This document shows positions 1-9,340 of a DNA stretch of 18,664 nucleotides, in pieces. The notes under the pieces were generated by a model. The model was not told where the DNA came from. It saw only the letters and a program-made list of their open reading frames with translations, and did no database searches. Both the position numbers and the translations under genes were made by a program. The DNA comes from Haplosporangium gracile (Eukaryota > Mortierellomycota > Mortierellomycetes > Mortierellales > Mortierellaceae): NCBI GenBank assembly GCA_015499985.1, contig JAAAUF010000547.1, positions 9,617-28,280 on the forward strand, written 5' to 3'. Each line of letters begins with the position of its first letter. Position 1 is the first letter of the stretch.

Positions 1-545
1 CCCCCCCTCAACTCTGCCAGCTTCTGTCTCCTTCTCACGGTCAGTTTACCTGCTTCTGAATCAGAATGGAACTTCCAACAACCAACAGATTAGTCCCCAT
101 AAAGCCGATGGAGAAGTAGTTTTGAAAGTTGTCCTCATATGGCGATCCTGTAAACTTCAACTTGAAGAATCCTTGCGCCGTAATGAACACTACGCCATCG
201 CAAGTTGCAAAAAAAAGGGGGGGAGTGTTAGCAGAAGGAATGAATAAGAGCTTCAAAAGCTTTTTTTTTTTTTTTGCATCCCAACACTTGCGAACTTGAC
301 AATGGGCCTATAGTACCATTCCAAGGGAGGAGCATGGAGGCACCCTGAATGACCATGATCCAGTAAGAGATGCGGTAGGGATCGGCGGGTGGTCCGGGCT
401 CGACAGTGTTGTGTCTGAGGAGTGGGGTGGTTTGGCTATCGTTGTCGTCAGTATCATCCTGTTGGTGTTGCTGTTCGCTGAGGTTGTTTGGGTTGTGGAC
501 TGCGCCCTGTTCCCAAAGTGGCGTTGTCTCGTCGACAGAAGGCAT
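1..545 (-). CDS. Equilibrative nucleoside transporter (ENT/SLC29 family), 5' part, truncated by window edge
   Basis: The ATG is at 545-543 on the minus strand. Exon 1 is 545-317, the intron is 316-190 (GTACTA donor, CTAAC branch at 231-227, GCGTAG acceptor), exon 2 is 189-50, and a second intron starts at 49 (GTAAAC donor) and runs out of the window. Splicing joins LLPWN to VFITAQGFF, giving the classic ENT transmembrane-1 motif (LLPWN followed by a hydroxyl-rich stretch) at about residues 72-80. The second helix (NYFSIGFMGTNLLVVG) follows. The first ~60 residues are a polar, Gln/Asp-rich cytosolic tail with two TTPL motifs (ETTPLWEQ and QTTPLLRH). ENT proteins move nucleosides across the plasma or vacuolar/lysosomal membrane; which membrane applies here cannot be told. 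Only about 122 of the usual ~400-480 residues are in the window. Family call is firm; substrate is inferred. Confidence 0.85.
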
Positions 546-1399
546 CCTGTCGGTTTTTGTTTTCTTGGATTGGATATGAAAGGTGTGGATGAGTGGACTT
601 GGTTTTGTGGCGATAGTTATTGGATATGTGAGAATAGAGAGAAAAGGATGGAGGAAAGAAGCGTGAAAGCGAAAATGAAGAAGAAAAAAATGAAAGAGTA
701 CATCTGACGAGTGTGAGCCCTCTTGGTTGGTGTTTAATCCAACCCAATCCCATAATCCAAATAGCGAAAGATTTAAGAGAGAGGCAGCCTTCTTTGGCTT
801 CTAGACTGGCTCAAGGAATGCAAGGTGGCAATAATGACAGAAGAGTGTGTGCACTCCATGAGAATGAAATGGATATGGAACCATGCGCCATGATTCAAAA
901 GCGTTCTCCTTAAAAGAGCCTTCTATCACTTGTCCGTGGTCATATCGAAGGAAGAAGGAGCCATCAGGAAGCCCGGCCCCGGTTTCAGACCCGATATGGA
1001 AACTGGCAGTGACATGAACCCCAAGGGCGTCATTAAGGATGCGCTTGAAAGGCCCTTAAACGAACAATCTGAACAACCCTGGGGACGGAGAGCGGACTCT
1101 TTCTCGCTCACTTGTTGTCACAGTGCATCGTTTTTGTTTTCCTGAAGTGTGCCTACACGAAAAAAGCAGTCTCCTTGTCCATCTTTTCAGGTAAAAAGAA
1201 AAGTTTAATCGGACACAACGAGGGCAGACGAGCCAGACGAGAACGACGACAAGAGCTAGAAGGGGAAAATACCGGAGACTTATCTCGGCCCTGACTTTTT
1301 TCTTTTCTTTTCTTTCCTCTTTTTCTTCGTCTTCTTTGTCCTCACACCCCCCTTTCTCTCCACTCCTCCAACCACACTTTCACACACCCGAACCCCGCC
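546..1399. promoter_or_regulatory. Divergent intergenic region between transporter and GGC1
   Basis: This 854-bp spacer lies between two genes transcribed away from each other. On the minus strand, roughly 720-546 is a CT-rich leader for the transporter. On the plus strand, about 1293-1399 is a CT-rich leader for GGC1, with a TTTTC pentamer run at 1295-1317. No clear TATA core was found on either side. Positions 894-1142 form an open frame with C-rich wobble bases that resembles a coding island but has no good start or splice signals; it is listed under findings. Confidence 0.6.
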
Positions 1400-3117
1400 A
1401 TGTCGCCTCCTTCCTCCAGCAGCAAGCATTCCGAGTCGGGTGTCGCCCGTCTCTGTGGTTCAGGAACCTCGGGCTTCCTCGAGCTCATGATCTTCCACCC
1501 CATCGACACTGTCGCCAAGCGCCTCATGTCCAACCAGACTCGTGTAAGTTTTTCTTTTTTTTTTCTCCCTCTTTCTTACACGTTTTACAGGACAATATCT
1601 TTGTTCAATCGGTCTTTTTGTAAAGAAAGATAGTCAGGCAACAAAACTACTTTACGGAATACAGGAAAAACAACAAAGGAAACAACCATAGCGGGACTGA
1701 TTCGACAAGGAACTACTTTTCCGAACACCTTTATATTACTTTTTTTCACACGTCGGAATCCAAGGAACCACCATTCCCTTCTCTCTCCTGGAGCTAAAGG
1801 CAACTGAACTAACTCTTTGCAACATACATATTACCGCGACAATCCCACAATAGCTGTTTGTTCCTGGCCAGGCTATGGCTATCGGTATGGCCAACACCAA
1901 CAAAGTCATCTTCAAGGACGCTGCTAACGCTGCCTTCCTGAAGAAGTACGCATCGTTGTTCCCCGGTCTCGGATTCGCTGCCGGATACAAGATCGCCCAG
2001 CGCATCTACAAGTTTGGTGGCCAGCCCTTTGTCAACGAGTTCTTGAACCGCCACTACAAGAAGCAGTTCGACTCTGTCTTTGGCGAGAAGACCGGCAAGA
2101 CCATCATGCACGCCACCGCTGGTTCCTTTGTCGGAATCGGAGAGATTGCCCTCTTGCCCCTTGATGTCCTTAAGATTAAGCGTCAGACAAACCCCGAGGC
2201 CTTCCGTGGCCGTGGTGTCATGAAGATTGTTGCCGACGAGGGCATGGGTCTCTACAGGTGCGTCTCTTTTACTCTTTTTTTAATTCTCAGGAGGGGGTTT
2301 GGTTTTTGCATTGTTGACCGTGCCTTTTTTTTCAGGAGGTTTGGTTGTCTATACTGTGGACTGTTGGCAGGTGTTTTTATTCAGAGTTTTTTTTTTTCTT
2401 TTTTTTTTTATGTGGGGGGGATGAGTGATTTTTTGTTTATTTTTGTTTGTGTTTGTTTTTTTTTTTTTTTTATGTGGGATGGTTGAGTTATTTTCTGTTT
2501 ACTTTTGGCGATGTTTGTTTTGTTTTTATTTTTTTTACTTTTTGGGCTGACAAGGAAATACATATTCATTTGCACGCGGGGTCGGGGCCAGGGCATGAAC
2601 ATCTTACTCATCGCCACTAATATCTACATCAAAATTATTATCTTATCTTTCTCACCTTGCTCTTCATATCCAATCTCTTTTACATAATAGAGGTGCTCTC
2701 TGGACTGCTGGTCGTAACGCCCCTGGATCGTTCGCGCTTTTCGGAGGAAGCGCATTCGTCAAAGAGTGGATTTTTGGATTGGAGGACTACAACAAGGCCA
2801 CCTTCTTCCAGAACTTTTGCGCCTCGATCGGTGGCTCCGTCGCCTCGATCACCGTTGCTGCTCCCTTGGACGTTGTCAAGACTCGTATCCAGAACCGTAA
2901 CTTTGATAACCCCGAGGGTGGTGTGAGCATCATCAGGAACATGATCCGTCACGAGGGATTCGGTGCCTTCTTCAAGGGTCTCTTGCCCAAGATTCTTGTT
3001 GTGGGACCCAAGCTCGTCTTCTCGTTCACTATTGCCCAGCAGTTGATCCCTCTCTTCCACCACAAGTTCGAGGAGATGGGTATCACCCATGTCGGCAACA
3101 CCGTCAAGACCGCTTAA
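1400..3117 (+). CDS. GGC1: Mitochondrial GTP/GDP carrier Ggc1
   Basis: Mitochondrial inner-membrane carrier that exchanges GTP for GDP. Exons are 1400-1543, 1872-2257 and 2691-3117 (144+386+427 nt = 318 residues plus TAA); donors are GTAAGT and GTGCGT, acceptors CAG and TAG. The three tandem carrier repeats each carry the P-x-D-x-x-K type signature: HPIDTVAKR at 33-41, LPLDVLKIKR at 143-152 and APLDVVKTR at 234-242. Segments such as FPGLGFAAGYK, GGQPFVNEFLNRHYKK, FGEKTGK, KIKRQTNPEAFRGRG and RIQNRNFDNPEGG match yeast Ggc1 almost word for word, separating it from other carriers. Family members are ~300 residues; the extra length is N-terminal (Ser-rich). The start was chosen because it sits after a CT-rich leader and fits the family length. 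Intron 1 contains a competing acceptor at 1590. Codon choice is strongly C-ending, suggesting good expression. Confidence 0.95.
1591..1619 (+). other. Possible cassette (poison) exon inside GGC1 intron 1
   Basis: A long pyrimidine tract ends in TTTTACAG at 1590, a better-looking acceptor than the one needed for the functional protein (CCTGGCCAG at 1871). A GTAAAG donor starts at 1620. The bounded piece is 29 nt, so inclusion shifts the frame; using the acceptor alone reaches an in-frame TAA at 1621-1623. Both outcomes would stop translation after about 58 residues. This is read from splice signals only. Confidence 0.3.
2409..2532 (+). repeat. Imperfect 62-bp tandem duplication in GGC1 intron 2
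   Basis: Within the T-rich 433-nt intron 2258-2690, the block starting TATGTGG at 2409 recurs 62 bp later at 2471, with matching downstream elements (GAGT-ATTTT, CTGTTTA/TTGTTTA, GTTTGTTT). The copies are diverged and separated by a poly-T tract. An additional loose pair starts CAGGAGG at about 2288 and 2334. Confidence 0.5.
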
Positions 3118-3784
3118 ATGAGCTGTGTCTTTTCTTTAGTTTGTTAGTCGTTTTTTTGTTCATTTTTTTTTGTTTCTTTTCACACCCTTGTAGAATTACA
3201 TAGACCGCATATTCCCCCGAACAAGTTTCTTTTCATCATCTTATCACCATGTCATTGTTGAAATGCGATATTATACGGTCAGTTTGGCCGTGTCTGACGC
3301 TCCTTTTTATCCTGTCCTGCAAAGTCTCATGTCACTCTCGCATATGTACCTTTTTTTTTCGAATTCTAGTTTGGGAGAGAGCTGCAGATTTTTTTAATTC
3401 GCCCAGTTGCCACCAAAAAAAAATAGCGCATTCTTTTTTTTTTTTCTTGCCCTAACCATCAACTAGGACTAGATAACGCGTCGCTCTTTTCCTTTCCCCT
3501 TCCATGGCTCCCTTTCTTTACCACCTATACATCCATACCCCAGGTCCCTCCTCTTCATTTTATCAAAACGCTTACCCTTCTAATGACCTTAATCCCCTCA
3601 CCGGAAAATTACGACGTCCTAAAGTATCACACTCTTGACCTATTTTATTTTTTCATCCTTTACTGCCCATCCCCCTCCTTGACTACCTTTAATGAACTAG
3701 TATCCGAAACCAATCTTTCTTCTCTCCTCTCTCCCTCCTTCCTCTCCATCACCCGGGGGTTTTTTTCTTCCTCTTTTTCCCTAC

Positions 3785-3811
3785 CACACACACACACACA
3801 CACACACACAC
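3785..3811. repeat. (CA)13 microsatellite
   Basis: Uninterrupted CA dinucleotides over about 26 bp, flanked by pyrimidine-rich sequence. Confidence 0.9.
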
Positions 3812-4164
3812 CCCATCGTACCTCTTTTTCTTTTGCATTTGTCGTATAATCCCTATCCTGACTACCACCCAAACTCCAAACACACAAAATTACACATCAT
3901 CTTTCCATTTTTATGAAACGAAAGGCTCCAACAATTATTGCGAATGTTGTGTTTGAAAGGGTTGTGTTAATTAATTACAATTCTCCTTTATTCTCCTGTA
4001 TCTCTGTCCGCTTAAACTACCTCTTCTCTGACCATTGTGTCTGCAAAGGTCGAAAAACCACAAACGAAGTGAAAATGGTGTATGCTAGGGGGAGGGGCGG
4101 TTTGGGTGGTTTGGGTGGTATCCATGGACGAACAGATATATGAAAAAAAAAAGGCGTCGAGACG

Positions 4165-4171
4165 TATAAAA
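4165..4171 (+). promoter_or_regulatory. TATA box of secreted-peptide gene
   Basis: TATAAAA in the context GACGTATAAAAGGCG lies 123 bp before the ATG at 4288. A CT-rich then A-rich leader follows, a layout shared by two other plus-strand genes in this window. Confidence 0.7.
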
Positions 4172-4287
4172 GGCGTACTCATTCCTCCTTCCAACTTCTT
4201 TTTCCACACTCAAAACCCCCCCTCACAGCATCAACCTCCCAGAACAACAGAAAAAAAAAATAATATCCGATATAATCGTAAAACACC

Positions 4288-4548
4288 ATGACCCGCTCGA
4301 CGACTCTCTTCTCCCTCATAATCCTCCTCCTCCTGGCCACAATCCTCCCAATCTTTAACCACCATATTCATGTCTTGGCCGCACCCGTCCCCATCCCTGC
4401 CACCGTCAGCGCTACCGATACCATTACCGACAAGCCAGCACTAGCTGTCGAGCACCCATGCCCATCGACCATCGAGAAGCGCCAACTCCTAGGCGGACTC
4501 TTGGGAGGTCTCCCCAGTTTCAAGAACGAGGGTGGTAATGCTATCTAG
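4288..4548 (+). CDS. Small secreted protein, putative Kex2-processed peptide precursor
   Basis: An 86-residue single-exon frame with a good start context (CACCATGACC) 123 bp after a TATA box. Residues 1-31 are a convincing signal peptide: basic n-region (TR), hydrophobic core LFSLIILLLLATILPIF, and a likely cleavage after VLA. Residues 32-63 form a Pro/Ala/Thr-rich spacer with one Cys (C58). IEKR at 62-65 is a Kex2-type dibasic site. Cleavage would release a 21-residue C-terminal peptide starting QLLGGLLGGLPSF, whose N-terminal Gln could cyclise. I recognise no family. Such architecture is known for fungal pheromone-like, KEP-type and other secreted peptides; role here is unknown. An AATAAA at 4742-4747 could end the transcript. 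The frame continues after the TAG for 11 codons (see findings). Coding status is likely but not proven. Confidence 0.65.
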   Translation: MTRSTTLFSLIILLLLATILPIFNHHIHVLAAPVPIPATVSATDTITDKPALAVEHPCPSTIEKRQLLGGLLGGLPSFKNEGGNAI

Positions 4549-4741
4549 CGGGGCGGGAATACTGCGAACATTGATGCTCGTTAACCGCTCTTGAACAAAA
4601 TAGCTACACTCCTCCCTCCTATAGCTAGCAGTCATTTCTGTCTTCTCACTTGTATAGTATCACATCCAAAAAAAAATATAAAGCAACACCACCCAAACAC
4701 GAAAGGAAATAATCTACGATATTATTAATGAACGATAAAGA

Positions 4742-4747
4742 AATAAA
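4742..4747 (+). terminator. Candidate polyadenylation signal AATAAA
   Basis: AATAAA, 194 bp after the peptide gene stop codon, in A-rich DNA. Distance is longer than usual, so assignment is tentative. Confidence 0.35.
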
Positions 4748-4948
4748 GAGAGAGTAAAAGAATGGAACACCTTCCTATGGAGATATCTACCAAAACACCA
4801 AGGTCATTATTAGATAACATAACTATTCTCCATCCCATTGCTTCTGAACTCACAGAGCAAAAACAAAGGAGTGAAGAAAAAAGAAAAAGATGGCGAATAG
4901 AAGGAGGAAAAAAAAACGATACAAGCAAAGCGAAGTTAGGATCGCCTC

Positions 4949-4966
4949 AAAAAAAAAAAAAAAAAA
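4949..4966. repeat. A18 homopolymer
   Basis: Eighteen A residues on the plus strand, 19 bp beyond the septin stop codon; T18 in the septin transcript. A similar long A run sits in a septin intron near 5552-5570. Confidence 0.9.
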
Positions 4967-4984
4967 GGTCGCACCCTTAGCTCC

Positions 4985-7159
4985 TTACTTGTTGGCGAAT
5001 CCAAAGCCCTTTTTCTTCTTCTCCGGCGTAATAGGACGGCCCTGTTCAATCCGCCTCTTCTTATCCTCCAAATCCAACCTCTGCTTCTCCAACGCATCCT
5101 TCATCTCTTTATGCTTCGCATATAACTCTGCCTCACTTTGCGTCAGTTTGGCCTCCTTCTCCTGAACCTTCTGCTGGAAGACATTCTTCATATCCTGTTC
5201 CATCTTGACCAACTTGGCCTCATGCAATGCACGCTCCTCGGCCAACTTGGCAAGAGGGTCAACCTCACGGAAGACAGTCTGGTCTTGCTGGTAACCCAAA
5301 GCGACAAGTTTCTCGGTACGGTAGTTCTCGTAGTGAATATCGTTTGTGAACTCACGGAGTTCTTCCATGTGAGTCCGGATGAGCATTTGGCGCAGCTTGA
5401 CGAAATCGCAGTGGTCCTCGTTGTCGACCTCGATCGTGCCCCAGGGGTAGCTGCGGCCTCGGACCACACGGCCGTCGGATGTCTCTACCGCCTTGTCTGA
5501 TCCAACAATTGCGAATGGAATCTTGCTCTATTGGAAAAATATTGGTTACAAACAAAAAAAAAAAAAAAAAGGTGCTATTAGAAATGGGATGATTGGATTT
5601 GGAGAAAACGAGTTCAGTCTTCTAGTTGTCGGCAAGAACATTAAAGGTTATTACCATGACCTCCTTGGTCTCGTTGATGCTCTCCTGATCGTCGCAGTCG
5701 TAGTGCTGAGCATGGTAGATCCTGATGTTGTGGTGAGCAATATCCATCAGAATCTAAAATGTCAACCGCACACACACGAAAGAAAAATAATGCATCGTGT
5801 CAATAGCAAAATAAAAGCACCTTCGAACCTTTCTTCTTCTTCAAATACAACCATACAACCACAAATACACAAACAAAACATAAAAAAATATCAACGTACG
5901 CGCTCCTTGAAGGCGGCAACCTCCTCGTTGGTCATGGTGTCAGACTTGGCAATAACGGGGATCAAGTTGACCTTGTTGTGAAGACGCTTCATGAACTCAA
6001 TATCAAGTGCCTTGAGCGAGTGGCCCGTGGGGGCAATAAAGTACAAGCACGCGTTTACACGGGTGTCCGTGATGTTGCTGCGGTTGACCCTGTTCTCCTG
6101 CTCAAGATATGCGTCGAATCTGCTCTCAATCGTTTCCAAAATGGGCTTCCAGCTATTGATTAAAAGAAGTATTAGACAGGTGTTAGACAAACCACTATAC
6201 GCAGATCCTTCGTGTATCCACACGCCTGTCGCCTGACACGTTAAGGCGGCTTCTTTTACCTTTCCTCGTTGTTGATAAAGTCGCCAAAACCGGGGGTGTC
6301 AACAACGTTCAACTTCAGACGGACGCCGTTCTCCTCAATTTCCGTGTTCAAGACCTGGATGCCAACAGTCTTGGGGCTCTCCTGCGAAAGACCAACAGCC
6401 TCCTTGGGGGGATACAAAGGGGCGTTGAACAAGGTGTTGACAAGCGTCGACTTGCCGAGACCGGATTCACCTAAAAAAAGTCCATGTGGGAAGTATTTAT
6501 AAAAACTGTCAGATCAGAAACGGTAAAAAACTGGGAAGGGAACGGGTGTATAGTTTAAGGCAGGCGCATGGTCATGGGTTTTTCCCTCTTGTCCCGCCAT
6601 GGCTTTCCCGGGCCTTTGTCCATCGGATGTAATCCATTGGTGAATATACAGCCACGCCTCCATTCTGACCCTCCTTGTTTAACCGAATCTGGTTTGTCCC
6701 TGATTCGGTCTCCGTGGTTGTTGTTGTTGTGTTGTCGTCCTTTACTTTTGTGCTTGCCACAAAAGGCATGGTTTAATAATACCGCCTGATGAGGGATGTG
6801 CGAGCCCATCTCCTGAACCCTCAAAACATGGCGACCTACCGCACACACTGACACAGAAACAAAACAAATGCCAAATGGACATCAAAATAAACAAAGCAAT
6901 ATCGAGAGCAAGAGATACTTGACTTTTTCTTCTGCTTAATTGCCTTTTGATAATAGTCCAATTCATCCGCACTATTCGCAGTGGCCGAGTGTGAAAGTGT
7001 ATAGCGTGTCTTCAATTGTTTTTGATTGCCCGATTGCTTACCGACGACCATGATGGTAAAGTTGAAGCCCTTCTTGACGGACTTGCGATGGACCTGGTTG
7101 GGCAGGTTGGCGAAACCAACATATCCCTGGAGCTTCTTGCGAAGAGCGCTGCTCAAGGT
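4985..7159 (-). CDS. CDC3: Septin, Cdc3 class (first exon unresolved)
   Basis: GTP-binding septin that polymerises into filaments and rings at septa and bud or branch sites. Secure exons are 7159-7042, 6470-6260, 6152-5900, 5753-5655 and 5527-4985 (1224 nt, 407 residues plus TAA), phases all consistent; donors GTAAGC, GTAAAA, GTACGT, GTAATA, acceptors TAG. Counting from the first secure codon: [16 protein letters not shown] polybasic lead-in, P-loop GESGLGKST 40-48, switch II DTPGFGD 97-103, G4 AKSD 178-181, septin-unique element [14 protein letters not shown] near 248-261, and a charged coiled coil about 300-385. The Cdc3-type lead-in, the AEL-ARHKEMK-like coil and a TPEKKKKGF tail point to the Cdc3 group rather than Cdc10, 11 or 12. 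The second-exon acceptor (CACATAG, phase 0) needs an upstream start exon; two candidates exist. The 571-nt intron 7041-6471 is unusually long. Confidence 0.93.
6682..6709. other. Perfect 8-bp hairpin in septin intron
   Basis: ACCGAATC at 6682-6689 is exactly complementary to GATTCGGT at 6702-6709, with a 12-nt loop, inside the 571-nt septin intron. Function unknown; chance is possible. Confidence 0.35.
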
Positions 7160-7230
7160 CTATGTGAAATGAAAATCAATTGACAAAACAAAAAGACGTC
7201 TGTTGTTAATTGGACATGTTCTCGTCGTAC

Positions 7231-7236
7231 TGCCAT
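7231..7236 (-). other. Alternative septin start exon (proximal candidate)
   Basis: On the minus strand, ATGGCA is followed by a GTACGA donor at 7230. Joining to the acceptor at 7160 removes a 71-nt intron in phase 0 and gives [15 protein letters not shown], a sensible septin N-terminus. The upstream leader is not CT-rich and the donor is only moderate, so this is one of two competing models. Confidence 0.35.
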
Positions 7237-8137
7237 CCTTGTGTTCCGTGAAAGTGGGCCGTTGTGGACTATTGTTTTGTTTGTTTATCCTGTTTAGTTC
7301 ATGGCTCCTCCTACTAGTCCTTTATTGTGCTCATCCGCGCAAGAGAAAAAAAAAAAGAAGACCAACGAGACAATCAGGGACAGAGATGTCAAGCTGGTTG
7401 CTGTTTGCTGCTCTCTCCTCTCATTCTCTTCTTCAGGTTGAGTTGGGGTGTGTAGCCTTACAAAGCCAAAACCTCACCCTCTCATTCATTCCTTGCTTTC
7501 CCCTCCTATCGCCTACTCCTTGTTCATGAACTCCTGAGTAACAAAGATGGCGTTTTCCGGCCTAGCGACTCTCCTCTCTGAATGAAAATAAAGGAGGCGC
7601 AAGAGTCCCTCAAACCCTTTTCCCTTCCTTCTTTTCTAAACCTGCTGAATTAGAAAATATGAGGCGAGTGAAAGAGAGCGAGCTAAGGAGGTTTGCCGAG
7701 GAGAGTCGATGTTGCTTTGTTGGTGCTTTGTTGATTGGGAGAAAGGGAGGCATAATTCTCAGGAGCAGTAACAAAAAAGAGGGAGAGGACTGGGAAGTGA
7801 ACTGGGACGGGAGATAAAGGAGGGGGAAGGGGGAGGAGGGGAAGAGAGAAGGAACAGGGAGATGGAGGGGGGCCGACAACAGGATAAAGGAAGGGATGGG
7901 TGTCCGTAAATTGATCGATTGATGGCCCATTGTTACAAACATAGCAACAAGGACGAGGTGCAGTGTTAAAGTTGAAGTAGGGGATGCTTGCCTTGGAGGT
8001 GGGAGGGGTAATAGGAAGGGCTAAGTAGATGTTGAAGAGTTGACGTGCGTGGAAGTGTTAGTGTGAAGGTTACTTATGCTATTGACACGAGGAAGTGTTA
8101 AAGTATCAGTGTCAGTGAGTGAAGAAAAGACACTTAC

Positions 8138-8153
8138 GGACTTCTGATGCCAT
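8138..8153 (-). other. Candidate distal first exon of septin (MASEV) with GTAAGT donor
   Basis: On the minus strand, ATGGCATCAGAAGTCC is followed by a consensus GTAAGT at 8137-8132 and preceded by a long CT-rich leader (about 8154-8330), all typical of a first coding exon here. It ends in phase 1, which does not match the phase-0 acceptor at 7160. A middle exon is therefore needed; a phase-compatible 35-nt piece at 7577-7543 (acceptor TTCATTCAG, weak donor GTTACT) would give MASEVQRRVARPENAIF before TLSSALRK. It may instead belong to a separate short transcript. Confidence 0.45.
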
Positions 8154-8594
8154 TATGAAGGAAGAGGGATGATGATGAGAAAAGTAAGGGTATGATTAAA
8201 GAAGGAAGGGAAGGGTAAGGTATATGAATGCAAGAAAAGGTGTAAAGGTTGATCAGGTGTGGGAAGGGATGATGAGAGAAGAAAAAAAAGAAAAGGTGTA
8301 AAAAGGAGAAGCAAGGGAAGAAACTCTTTTCTTTTTTTCTTTTGTGCCCCAGACCCAGCCTTACAGACCAGGACCAACCCAGTCCAACCCAGCCAGGCAA
8401 TGCTCAGTTGCTCTCCATCTTTTCTACACGTCCTTCCATACGGTGTGCAAACTGCGACAGTCGTAATTAAATCTCGTCCCGTTGCACTAATTGCGTACGA
8501 CGCAGAGCACAGACTGACAAAAGGGTGACAATGCCCCTCTCTTTCGTCCTACTTTTTTTGTTGGCTTGCTTATTTATTTGTTTGTATGATGGTG

Positions 8595-8618
8595 GTGTTG
8601 TGTTGTGTTGTGTTGTGT
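8595..8618. repeat. (GTGTT)n pentanucleotide microsatellite
   Basis: Almost five consecutive GTGTT units. Confidence 0.85.
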
Positions 8619-9304
8619 CTACGCCATAGTCCATGTTCCATGCAAATGGACTACCCTTTGACACCAACAAATTTAAAATCAAGAGGGGGCCCTTGACCCT
8701 TACTCGCCTCATCCATTACCCTTTCTACTCTCGTTCTTTTCTAACGGGCCAAAGCAATATCATTGACTGGCGCGAAAATCTCTTTGTCAAGTACACATAG
8801 CACTCTTTCGCGAGGGCTGGGAACATTGTAGATAGCAACACGATACACCTACCTTGGCACAAACGGGTAACATCATGTGATTCATTTATTAGTTCAGGTC
8901 CGCCCGCGACTAATTGTTTCTGAACGATTGTTGCCGCCAACTTTTGCACACCATCATGATCAAACAGTCCAGTACCCAGCTCATACCCATATTTTTCGGC
9001 TCGATATCAACGCTGAGCACCCACGACTGACCTCCAGGGCCTGAGCGGTTTGAACCAGCCACAAAGAACCAGAGACCTGCTAAAATAAAAAATAAAAAAA
9101 TACGACTGTTCTGTCGGAGGTTTCTTTGTTCCTTCTTTTTTTTTTCTTGTTCAACGCCTTGACCTTGTGCATCAAAGTCCGCCCATCAACCATCTTTTTT
9201 TTTTTTTGCTTCGTTCGTACTGATCACATTTTTCTTTTCGACGTGTTCTTTGTTCTGGTACGCGTTATCCCTCTCTTCATTTGCGGTGGAAGAGAGCAGC
9301 AAAA

Positions 9305-9340
9305 GAATGAAATGAAATGAAATGAACTGAAATGAAATGG
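9305..9340. repeat. (GAAAT)n pentanucleotide microsatellite
   Basis: About seven units of GAAAT with one interrupted copy (GAACT). Confidence 0.85.

Larger units (their letters stand above)
3118..4287. other. Intergenic region, GGC1 trailer and secreted-peptide promoter
   Basis: No gene was recognised here. 3118-3300 is the T-rich GGC1 trailer without an AATAAA. 3400-3900 is pyrimidine-rich low-complexity DNA with a CA microsatellite. 4165-4287 is the core promoter and leader of the peptide gene. The small open frames in this interval are low-complexity and lack codon bias. Confidence 0.6.
4549..4984. other. Convergent intergenic region with shared 3' ends
   Basis: The peptide gene (+) and septin gene (-) converge here. 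It holds AATAAA at 4742-4747 on the plus strand and an A18 run at 4949-4966 (T18 in the septin trailer). No gene is seen; the short K-rich frames are a product of the A tracts. Confidence 0.6.

Noticed and set aside
2680..3090. 136-codon minus-strand frame opposite GGC1 exon 3
   Set aside because: Antisense shadow of the well-supported carrier exon.
4535..4625. Possible terminal intron (GTAATG...CCTATAG) extending the secreted-peptide gene
   Set aside because: The downstream frame is unbiased and A-rich with no resemblance to the peptide; the simple single-exon model is preferred.
6785..6851. C/D-box snoRNA-like pattern (TGATGA ... CTGA) in the septin intron
   Set aside because: It is on the strand opposite to the intron transcript and lacks a closing terminal stem.
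9047..9056. GGTTTGAACC resembling a tRNA B box
   Set aside because: No A box, no acceptor stem or cloverleaf around it.
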